Of a DNA stretch of 64,000 nt, positions 55,486 through 62,587 are shown piece by piece (position 1 is the first letter of the stretch; the number at the start of each line of letters is the position of its first letter). The translations under genes and the position numbers were made by a program. This DNA is from Bradyrhizobium sp. 1(2017) (GTDB taxonomy: Bacteria; Pseudomonadota; Alphaproteobacteria; Rhizobiales; Xanthobacteraceae), in the NCBI RefSeq assembly GCF_011602485.2, contig NZ_CP050022.2:6220001-6284000 (forward strand). Direction: 5' to 3'. The notes under the pieces were generated by a model, which was not told the DNA's origin, searched no databases, and saw nothing but the letters and a program-made list of their open reading frames with translations.

Positions 55486-56253
55486 CTAACCTCCCGCGCG
55501 GCGGCGCGCTTCGGCGGCCGCGGCCTGCGTGGTTTCGGCGTCGGTGCCGAGATAGACCTCGATCACGCGCGGATCGCCGGCGACGGCGCTGGGGAGGCCC
55601 TCGGAGATCTTCTCGCCATGATCGAGTACCATGACGCGATCGACGACGCGCATCAGCACGCCCATGATGTGCTCGACCCAGATGATCGTGATGCCGAGCT
55701 CGTCGCGGATGTTGCGCAGCATGTCGGCGGCCTGTTCCATCTCGGCCTCGTCGAGGCCGCCGAGACTCTCGTCGGCGAGCAGCAGCTTCGGCGCAGTGGC
55801 GAGAGCCTTTGCAAGCTCGAGCTTCTTCAGGCCGGCGGCCCCTAAGCCATCGACGCTGGCATGGCGATCGGTTGGCAGGCCGACCATCGCCAGCGACCGC
55901 TCGGCGGCCTCCTCGGCCTTGATGCGGCTGTGCCGGCCCTGGCCGTAGAAGCCGGCGAGCGCGACGTTCTCGAAGATGGTCAGGCGGCGGAAGGGGCGCG
56001 GAATCTGGAAGGTACGGCCGATGCCGCGATTGATGATCCGGTGCGGCGGCAGGCCCGCAATCTCGTGCCCGGCGAACAGGATCGATCCGGAGGTCGGCGC
56101 CAGCGTGCCCGAGAGCATGTTGAAGATCGTGCTCTTGCCCGAGCCGTTGGGTCCGATCAGGCCGAGGATCTCGCCCTGGTCGACCTTGAACGAGACGTTG
56201 TTGACCGCCGTGAAGCCGCCAAACCGCTTCACCAGCCCGCTGACTTCCAACAC
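55486..56253 (-). CDS. ABC transporter ATPase, LivG family, degenerate signature
   Basis: A 255-residue ATPase. Walker A GPNGSGKST and the Q-loop region FQIPRPFRRLTI are normal, but the signature reads GLGAAGLKKLELAKAL instead of LSYGQQ, and Walker B is LLLADESLGGLD with ES in place of EP. The same kind of change is seen in the LivG half of the fused ATPase at 15618. The start is a GTG at 56253. A weakened second ATP site is inferred. Confidence 0.9.
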   Translation of the reverse strand: MLEVSGLVKRFGGFTAVNNVSFKVDQGEILGLIGPNGSGKSTIFNMLSGTLAPTSGSILFAGHEIAGLPPHRIINRGIGRTFQIPRPFRRLTIFENVALAGFYGQGRHSRIKAEEAAERSLAMVGLPTDRHASVDGLGAAGLKKLELAKALATAPKLLLADESLGGLDEAEMEQAADMLRNIRDELGITIIWVEHIMGVLMRVVDRVMVLDHGEKISEGLPSAVAGDPRVIEVYLGTDAETTQAAAAEARRRAGG

Positions 56254-56268
56254 CGAAGCACCCCGCCG

Positions 56269-57579
56269 CTACTGGTTGCTGTAGGTGGTGCCTTTCGGCA
56301 GCGGCAGCACTGCCTCGCGCTGCGCCTGGCTCTTGGGCCACACCACGGAGGATTTGTCGTCCATGTACTGGATCACGACCGGGAACGAGCGCTCGTTCTG
56401 CCCGGCCATCGGCGTGCCCTCGCCATAGAACTTCACGCCGAACCCGAGCATGGTGCCGCCTTCGGGAATGTCGGTGTCGAGCGCCGCCTTGCGCAGCGCG
56501 TCGGGATCGACACCGCCATACTTCTTGATGGCGCGCGGCAATATGTCGGACATGAAGACGTAGGTGTTGGATGCGCCGATGCCGACATGAGCGGAGCGGA
56601 TGGCAACGCCCGGCCTGATCTTGTCGAACTCCTCGCCGACCATCTTGATCACGGCCGGAAGCTTCGGATCCATGGTCTTCTGGTTGGCGAGCCAGATCGA
56701 GATCGGATCGGTGTTGAAGATGTAGGTGGCGTCCGCGCCCATGCCCTCCTTCAGCTTCTCATAGACGCCGTAGCCGGCGCCATGCCCCATCAGCGCGCCG
56801 AACTTCAACCCCTGCTCGCGGGCCTGGCGCAGCAGCAGCGTGATGTCGGGGTTGTAGCCGGTGTGGAAGATCACGTCCGGCTTGGCGCGCTTCAGCTTGG
56901 TCACCAGCGCGGAGAGATCCGGCGCGGTGGCGGAATAGCCTTCCTTCAGCACGACATTGAAGCCGGCCTTCCTCGCACCCGCCTCGTTTCCCTTGGAGAC
57001 GTCGACGCCATAGGCGCCGTCCTCGTGGATGATGGCGACGCGCAGATCCTTGGGCTCCTTGCCCAGCTTCTCCTTGGCGTTCTGCGCGACGAAATCCATC
57101 GTCATCATGCCGAACTGGTCGCCGCTCGCCTGCGGGCGGAACACGTATTTGTAACCTTTGTCGTTGAACACGGCCGACGAGATGCAGGTCGTCATCCACA
57201 TGAACTTCTTGAGCTGCTCGACGCGGGCCGCGACCGGCACGCACTGCGCCGAGGAGAAGAAGCCGAGCACCATGTCGACCTTCTCCTGTTCGAGCAGGCG
57301 GACGGATTCGTTGATGGCGATGTCGGGCTTGCTCTGCGCGTCCGCGTAGACCGCTTCGACCTTGTAACCCTCGACGCCGGTCTTGGCGAAATGGTCGAGG
57401 ATGATCTTTGCGCCGATATAGCCGAGCTCGGAGCCGCCGCCGGCGAGAGGTCCGGTCAAATCAAAGACGACGCCGATCTTGATCTTCTTCTCCTGAGCCT
57501 GGGCGGACACCGCCAAGCCCGTCGCTGATATCGCGACCAACAGCCCACATGCCAAACGGGCAGCCCTGCGCAGGCGCAT
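56269..57579 (-). CDS. Branched-chain amino-acid-type ABC solute-binding protein
   Basis: A 436-residue periplasmic protein and first gene of the liv-ppk2-patatin operon. The signal peptide ends SAQAQ (residue ~28). KIKIGVVFDLTGPLAGGGS, ADAQSKPDIAINESVRLLEQEKVD and YSATAPDLSALVTKLKRAKPD are closely matched by the orphan protein at 21298-22608. The ATG at 57579 follows GGGAGGTTTTG; a TTG three bases earlier is less likely. Ligands of this subfamily range from amino acids to amides and aromatic acids. Confidence 0.92.
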   Translation of the reverse strand: MRLRRAARLACGLLVAISATGLAVSAQAQEKKIKIGVVFDLTGPLAGGGSELGYIGAKIILDHFAKTGVEGYKVEAVYADAQSKPDIAINESVRLLEQEKVDMVLGFFSSAQCVPVAARVEQLKKFMWMTTCISSAVFNDKGYKYVFRPQASGDQFGMMTMDFVAQNAKEKLGKEPKDLRVAIIHEDGAYGVDVSKGNEAGARKAGFNVVLKEGYSATAPDLSALVTKLKRAKPDVIFHTGYNPDITLLLRQAREQGLKFGALMGHGAGYGVYEKLKEGMGADATYIFNTDPISIWLANQKTMDPKLPAVIKMVGEEFDKIRPGVAIRSAHVGIGASNTYVFMSDILPRAIKKYGGVDPDALRKAALDTDIPEGGTMLGFGVKFYGEGTPMAGQNERSFPVVIQYMDDKSSVVWPKSQAQREAVLPLPKGTTYSNQ

Positions 57580-57675
57580 CAAAACCTCCCTGAGCGATTG
57601 TGCATCGCATTCTTGTTGCTGTTGCTTTTTTGGCCCATCACATGGGCTACGCGAAGCGATGTCAAGCCTTGCGCG

Positions 57676-58380
57676 TCAGCGGGAGGCGAACTGCTGCGCA
57701 ATAAAGGCCGTGACAAATCGCGGCATGGTGGCCGTAAGATCGCTCATCCCGCGCACGAGATGGATGGCCGACAACTCGGGCTCGTCCTCGCGCGCGAGGT
57801 TGGCTTCGATCCGGGCGCGGGCTTCGTCGCCCGGCATGTCCAGGTTGAGAACCTGAATCATCGCAATCGCACGGCCGGAGACGACGCAGTGCCAATCCGG
57901 CTCCGCCACGTAGTCCTCGGCATCCAGCCCGGTCTCTTCCGCGATCTCGCGGACGACGCTGCCGGGAATGTCGAGGGCGCCATCCCTGACGTCGTCGAGG
58001 TCGGGCGTGCCCGAAGGGAAATAGATGCGGCCCGCATTGGCGGTATGCTGGGCCATCTCGCCCATCACGAAGGCGCCGTCGGAGGTGCGCAGCGCGCCCA
58101 TGCCGAAACCATTGAACACGGCCGCATCGGGGGCGCCCCAGTCGCGCCAGGCGAGGAAGCTGGCGAAATCGGTCTCGAAATAGGTCGCTGCGAGATGGCC
58201 GCCCGCGAACACGGCATCGCGCCCGAGCAGGACGCGACCGTTCCACAGCTTCGGCCGCTCACGCTGCTTCTCGGCGAAATGCGCCGCGATCTCGGCGCGA
58301 CGTTCCTCCGCGAACGCCCACACGATCGGCCGCACGGCAAGATCGAGCGTCGTGACGCGATGAATGACCGGTGACGTCAT
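57676..58380 (-). CDS. Nudix hydrolase family protein
   Basis: A 234-residue protein. The second half of the Nudix box, REIAEETGL, is intact near residues 144-152 and supplies metal-binding glutamates. The first half is poorly conserved: a Leu stands where the box has its first Glu. Long N-terminal and C-terminal extensions flank it. Family members hydrolyse nucleoside diphosphates linked to other groups. No operon partner is evident; it lies just before a NitT/TauT-type binding protein on the same strand. Confidence 0.78.
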   Translation of the reverse strand: MTSPVIHRVTTLDLAVRPIVWAFAEERRAEIAAHFAEKQRERPKLWNGRVLLGRDAVFAGGHLAATYFETDFASFLAWRDWGAPDAAVFNGFGMGALRTSDGAFVMGEMAQHTANAGRIYFPSGTPDLDDVRDGALDIPGSVVREIAEETGLDAEDYVAEPDWHCVVSGRAIAMIQVLNLDMPGDEARARIEANLAREDEPELSAIHLVRGMSDLTATMPRFVTAFIAQQFASR

Positions 58381-58409
58381 GACGCCCGATGACTTCGCCT
58401 TCGCGTCAG

Positions 58410-59435
58410 CTATTTGGCGTTCCCCGTCGTCTTCTTGGCCTGGTCGATGAACTTGTTGGTGAAAGTCTTGCTGACGTCGATCTTGGCGTTCGCCACCTCG
58501 GGCGAGCCGACGCTGAACACCGCAAGCACGGCGTCCGCGCCCTTCGGGTCCATCCTGCCGGTTTCTGAGAACATCGGGATCGTGTTCTTCAGCGCGGCGA
58601 GATAAAGCTCCTTGTTCTTGCCGACCATCTCCTCCGGCATCTTCGCCATGATCTCCTCGGGCGAGTGCGAATGGATCCAGGCGAGCGTGGCCAGGATCGC
58701 ATTGGTGAGCGCCTGCGTCTCCTTCTCGTGGCCTTTGATCCAGGCCGTCGTCGAGTACAGCGCGCCGCCCGGATATTCGCCGCCGAAGGTCTCGAGCGTG
58801 TCCTTCTGGGTACGGGTGTCCGACAGGATGCGCAGATCCTTGTGGCTGCCCTGGAGCACGGTGACGGAGGGATCGAGCATCACGGCCGCGTCGATCTGGC
58901 CCTGCTGCATGGCGGCGACCGCGGTAGCGCCGAGGCCGACGCCGATCACGGCAGTGCCGGCGGGATCGAGGCCGTTCTTCTTGAGCATGTATTTGAGGAA
59001 GAAGTCGGTGGAAGAGCCCGGCGCGCTGACGCCCACCTTCTTGCCGGCGAGATCCTTGACCGACTTGATGTCGTTGGTGCGCGATGGCGCGACCACCAGC
59101 ACGAGGCCGGGATAGCGGTCATAGACCACGAAGGCCTGAAGTTCCTGCTTCTTGGCGGCGAGATTGACGCAATGGTCGAAATAGCCGGAGACGACGTCGG
59201 CGCTGCCGCCGAGCACGGCTTTCAGCGCATCCGAGCCGCCCTTGAGGTCCACCAGCTCGACATTGAGGCCTGCTTTCTCGTATTCGCCGAGCTGCTTGGC
59301 CAGCACCGTCGGCAGATAGCACAGGCAGGCGCCGCCACCGACGGCCACGGTGACCTTGCTTTGCGCCGCGGCAAGCGAGGTGGTGAGCGTCAGCGCAAGC
59401 AGCGCGCCGGCGAGCCTGGCAATCGTGTTCTTCAT
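58410..59435 (-). CDS. NitT/TauT-type ABC solute-binding protein
   Basis: A 341-residue periplasmic protein with a signal peptide ending SLAAAQ (residue ~25). VTVAVGGGACLCYLPTVLAKQLGEYEKAGLNVELVD, a CLC pair near residue 37, LKGGSDALKAVLGGSADVVSG and VGVSAPGSSTDFFLKYML fit the nitrate/sulfonate/taurine/thiamine-precursor-binding superfamily. The ATG at 59435 follows GGAGGAAACCA. Its ATPase and permease genes lie at 60071-61677 on the same strand, with an oppositely oriented cupin gene in between. Confidence 0.88.
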   Translation of the reverse strand: MKNTIARLAGALLALTLTTSLAAAQSKVTVAVGGGACLCYLPTVLAKQLGEYEKAGLNVELVDLKGGSDALKAVLGGSADVVSGYFDHCVNLAAKKQELQAFVVYDRYPGLVLVVAPSRTNDIKSVKDLAGKKVGVSAPGSSTDFFLKYMLKKNGLDPAGTAVIGVGLGATAVAAMQQGQIDAAVMLDPSVTVLQGSHKDLRILSDTRTQKDTLETFGGEYPGGALYSTTAWIKGHEKETQALTNAILATLAWIHSHSPEEIMAKMPEEMVGKNKELYLAALKNTIPMFSETGRMDPKGADAVLAVFSVGSPEVANAKIDVSKTFTNKFIDQAKKTTGNAK

Positions 59436-59573
59436 TGGTTTCCTCCGTTCGGCCGGCGGCACCATAAAGCAGCGGGGCAGGCTTGAGAAGCACTGCCGAA
59501 GTGGGCTGGCCATCGGCGTTCCGGCGCAATAGCATACCCGGACAACAACAATACTTGATGGGGAGGATCATCC

Positions 59574-60023
59574 ATGAATCGCCTTGCTGCCGCGCTGTCG
59601 ATCGCCGCCGCCTTTGCCGCCGGATGCGGCGCAACCCACCTGCTGCGGCCGGCGCTCGCCGCCGAGAACATCACCGCGCAGATCATCCACACCGGCGAGA
59701 TGCAGGGCGATGCGCTCGGGCCCGCCAACGCCGTCGGCTATCGCTCCAAGATGTTCGCGAGCGCCGACGGTGCCACCATCTCGATCCAGGTCGGCAACGT
59801 GCCCAAGCACATGCATCCCAACACCAACGAGATCCAGTACATCCTGGACGGCACCGGCACGATCTGGCTCGGCGACAAGGAGGTCACCGTGAAGCCCGGC
59901 GACCTCGTGATCATCCCGAAGGGCACGCCGCATGGCGGCACCAAGCCGATCAGCGGTCAGGTCAAGGCGATCGCGATCAAGACCCCGCCGCAGGCGCCCG
60001 ACGACACCAAGCTGCTGGATTGA
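59574..60023 (+). CDS. Exported cupin-domain protein
   Basis: A 149-residue protein. A hydrophobic N-terminus (LAAALSIAAAFAAGCGA) ends RPALAAE near residue 30, so it is probably periplasmic. The cupin core has KHMHPNTNEIQYIL (two histidines and a glutamate), GTGTIWLGDKEVTVKPGDLVIIPKGTPHG (fourth ligand), a single small beta-barrel. It may bind a metal and a small ligand. It faces away from the flanking ABC genes. The start follows GGGGAGGATCATCC. Confidence 0.82.
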   Translation: MNRLAAALSIAAAFAAGCGATHLLRPALAAENITAQIIHTGEMQGDALGPANAVGYRSKMFASADGATISIQVGNVPKHMHPNTNEIQYILDGTGTIWLGDKEVTVKPGDLVIIPKGTPHGGTKPISGQVKAIAIKTPPQAPDDTKLLD

Positions 60024-60034
60024 GCTCTTGCTTT

Positions 60035-60060
60035 CACCTCTCCCGCTTGCGGGAGAGGTG
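60035..60060. repeat. Dispersed palindrome, CTCTCCC...GGGAGAG family
   Basis: CACCTCTCCCGC-TT-GCGGGAGAGGTG is a perfect 12-bp stem. It lies in the 47-base gap between the cupin gene and the convergent permease gene and probably terminates both transcripts. Confidence 0.8.
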
Positions 60061-60070
60061 AACTCGCGCT

Positions 60071-60859
60071 CTAGCCGCGCCCGTCCGACGCCGTCGGCCG
60101 CCACACCAGCAACCTGCGCTCGACCAGCGTGACCCCGAAGTCGATCAGGATCACGAAGGCCGAGAGCACGAACATGCCGGCGAACACGCCGGCGACGTCG
60201 AAGATGCCCTCGGCCTGCTGGATGAGGTAGCCGAGCCCGGCCGCCGATCCCAGATATTCGCCGACGACCGCGCCGACCACGGCGAAGCCCACCGAGGTGT
60301 GCAGCGAGGAGAACATCCAGGACAGCGCTGACGGCCAATAAACATGCTGCATCAATTGCCGTTCGCTCATGCCGAGCATGCGGCCGTTGTCGAGCACGGT
60401 GCGGCTGACCTCCTTCACTCCCTGATAGACGTTGAAGAAGACGATGAAGAACACCAGGGTGACACCGAGTGCGACCTTGGACCAGATGCCGAGCCCGAGC
60501 CACAGCGCGAAGATCGGCGCCAGCACCACGCGTGGCAGCGCATTGACCATCTTCACATAGGGGTCGAACACGGCGGCCACCAGCGGCTGGCGCGCGAACC
60601 AGAAGCCGACCAGCACGCCACCGAGCGATCCGATCACGAAGGCGAGGATCGATTCCGCTAATGTGATGCCGAGATGCTTCCAGATCACGCCGGACGAAAA
60701 CCATTTCACGATCTGGCTGAACACGTCGAACGGGTTGGAGAAGAAGAACGGCGGCAGCAGGATCTTGCCGAATACGGGGACGGTCGTCAGCACCTGCCAC
60801 AGCACGATGAAGATGACCGCGACCAGGATTTGCAGCGCAAGCAGCGTCGGGCGCGACAT
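60071..60859 (-). CDS. ABC transporter permease, NitT/TauT type
   Basis: A 262-residue inner-membrane protein with about six helices. The EAA-type loop is VSRTVLDNGRMLGMSERQLMQHVYWPSALS. The start overlaps the ATPase stop by one base (TGATG), so translation is coupled. It works with the ATPase upstream and probably the binding protein at 58410. Confidence 0.9.
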   Translation of the reverse strand: MSRPTLLALQILVAVIFIVLWQVLTTVPVFGKILLPPFFFSNPFDVFSQIVKWFSSGVIWKHLGITLAESILAFVIGSLGGVLVGFWFARQPLVAAVFDPYVKMVNALPRVVLAPIFALWLGLGIWSKVALGVTLVFFIVFFNVYQGVKEVSRTVLDNGRMLGMSERQLMQHVYWPSALSWMFSSLHTSVGFAVVGAVVGEYLGSAAGLGYLIQQAEGIFDVAGVFAGMFVLSAFVILIDFGVTLVERRLLVWRPTASDGRG

Positions 60860-61677
60860 CAGACCGCCTCCGCCGCGTTGGTAGATTGGGCGTAACCCTT
60901 CATCACCTCGTCCTTGAGCACGCCCCAGATCTCGCGATGCAGTGCGTGGAACTCCTTGTCGAGCCGCACCTCGAATATGTCGCGCGGGCGCGGCAAGCTC
61001 ACGCGCCAGTCGCCGATGATGCGGGAAGACGGGCCCGCCGACATGATCACGACGCGATCGGCGAGCGCGATCGCCTCTTCGAGGTCGTGGGTGACGAACA
61101 GCACCGCCTTGCGGTCGGCGTTCCAGAGGTCGAGCAGCAGATTGCCCATGACCTGGCGCGTCTGCGCATCGAGCGGCCCGAATGGCTCGTCCATCAGCAG
61201 GATTTTGGGATCGCGGATCAGCACCTGCGCCAGCGCCACGCGCTTGCGCTGGCCGCCGGAGAGCATGTGCGGATAGCGGTTCGCAAAGGCGCCGAGGCCG
61301 ACGGAGGTCAGCCATTTCTGTGCTCGTGGCCGCGCCTCGGCGCGCGGCGTGCCCTTGATCTCGAGCCCGATCGCGACATTGTCGAGCGCCGTCTTCCACG
61401 GGAACAACGCGTCGGCCTGGAACAGATATCCGGCATCCCGATTCAGCCCCGCGAGCGGCCGGTCGAATATTCTGACGCTGCCGGCGGCGGGCTTGAGCAG
61501 CCCCGCGGCGACGTTGAGCAGCGTCGATTTCCCGCACCCCGTGGGCCCGACAATGGCGACGAACTCGCCCTGCGCCACCGCGAGATGGGCCTTCTCCACC
61601 GCCGTATAAACCCGCCCGTCCCCGAGGCGAAACGCAACCTTGGCATCTTCCAGCGCCACTGCCGTGGGCGTTGTCAT
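60859..61677 (-). CDS. ABC transporter ATPase, NitT/TauT type
   Basis: A 272-residue ATPase. Walker A GPTGCGKST, Q-loop FQADALFPW, signature LSGGQRKR, Walker B ILLMDEPFGPLD and H-loop VTHDLEEA are canonical. The ATG at 61677 follows GGAGGGACTAC. It is the first gene of the two-gene operon with the permease. Confidence 0.92.
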   Translation of the reverse strand: MTTPTAVALEDAKVAFRLGDGRVYTAVEKAHLAVAQGEFVAIVGPTGCGKSTLLNVAAGLLKPAAGSVRIFDRPLAGLNRDAGYLFQADALFPWKTALDNVAIGLEIKGTPRAEARPRAQKWLTSVGLGAFANRYPHMLSGGQRKRVALAQVLIRDPKILLMDEPFGPLDAQTRQVMGNLLLDLWNADRKAVLFVTHDLEEAIALADRVVIMSAGPSSRIIGDWRVSLPRPRDIFEVRLDKEFHALHREIWGVLKDEVMKGYAQSTNAAEAV

Positions 61678-61804
61678 GTAGTCCCTCCGAATTTGGCCCG
61701 ATGCCTTAGCCGCTCGCGCAGCCAAGTTCAATCGACCAGGCAAGCGTGCTAGGCATGGTGTCACTTCCTCCACCCTCCCCTAGAGGGCAACAGAGCCGCG
61801 TCCA

Positions 61805-62587
61805 ATGCCCTCCAAACCGGCGATCAGCTACCAACACGTCACCAAGAGCTTCGGCCTGCTCAAGGCCGTCGATGATGTGTCGCTCGACATCGCCGAGGGC
61901 GAGTTCGTGGCCATCGTCGGTGGGTCAGGCTCCGGCAAGACGACGCTGCTGCGGCTCGCCAACCGGCTGATCGAGGCGGATAGCGGCACGATCACGGTCG
62001 CGGGCGAGGACGTGCGAGGCGTCGACCCGGTCGCACTGCGGCGGCGGATCGGCTACGTGTTCCAGGCTGGCGGCCTGTTTCCGCATCTGAGCGTTGCCGA
62101 GAACATCGGGATCACGCCAAGACTGCTGGGCGCGCCGGCAGCGGACATCGCGATGCGTGTCGATGAGCTGCTGGACCTCGTGCAGCTCGACCGGCTTGCG
62201 CATCGCGACCGGCTTCCGGAAGCGTTGTCAGGCGGCCAGCGCCAGCGCGTCGGCGTGGCGCGGGCGCTCGCGGCAAAGCCCCGCATCGTGCTGATGGACG
62301 AGCCCTTCGGCGCGCTCGACCCTCTCACCCGCGATGCGCTCGGCGAGGATTTTCGCGATTTGCATCGCAAGCTCGGCCTGACCACCGTCATGATCACGCA
62401 CGACATGATGGAGGCGATCCTGCTCGCCGACCGCATCGCCGTGATGCGTGACGGAAGGCTGCTGGCACAGGGGACGCCCGCGGAGCTCTCGAACAGCAGC
62501 GAGCCCTACGTGCTGGAACTGTTGCGCACGCCCCGGCGCCAGGTCGAACGGTTGAATGCGTTGCTGCCGACGAGCGGTACGGCATGA
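61805..62587 (+). CDS. ABC transporter ATPase, OpuCA/ProV-like (quaternary amine or EgtU type)
   Basis: A 260-residue ATPase. Walker A GGSGSGKTT, Q-loop FQAGGLFPHLSV, signature LSGGQRQRVGVARAL, Walker B IVLMDEPFGALDP and H-loop ITHDMMEA are canonical. No CBS domains follow, so it is the short form. Its stop overlaps the start of the fused permease-binding gene (ATGA). The divergent NitT/TauT operon starts 127 bases upstream. Ligand candidates are glycine betaine, choline or ergothioneine. Confidence 0.9.
   Translation: MPSKPAISYQHVTKSFGLLKAVDDVSLDIAEGEFVAIVGGSGSGKTTLLRLANRLIEADSGTITVAGEDVRGVDPVALRRRIGYVFQAGGLFPHLSVAENIGITPRLLGAPAADIAMRVDELLDLVQLDRLAHRDRLPEALSGGQRQRVGVARALAAKPRIVLMDEPFGALDPLTRDALGEDFRDLHRKLGLTTVMITHDMMEAILLADRIAVMRDGRLLAQGTPAELSNSSEPYVLELLRTPRRQVERLNALLPTSGTA

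Noticed and set aside
52910..56341. A 1143-codon open frame on the minus strand spanning several genes
   Set aside because: Only its last 327 codons are the LivM permease; the rest is a low-complexity Arg-rich shadow in another frame of the LivG, LivF and LivH genes, which have their own starts and motifs.
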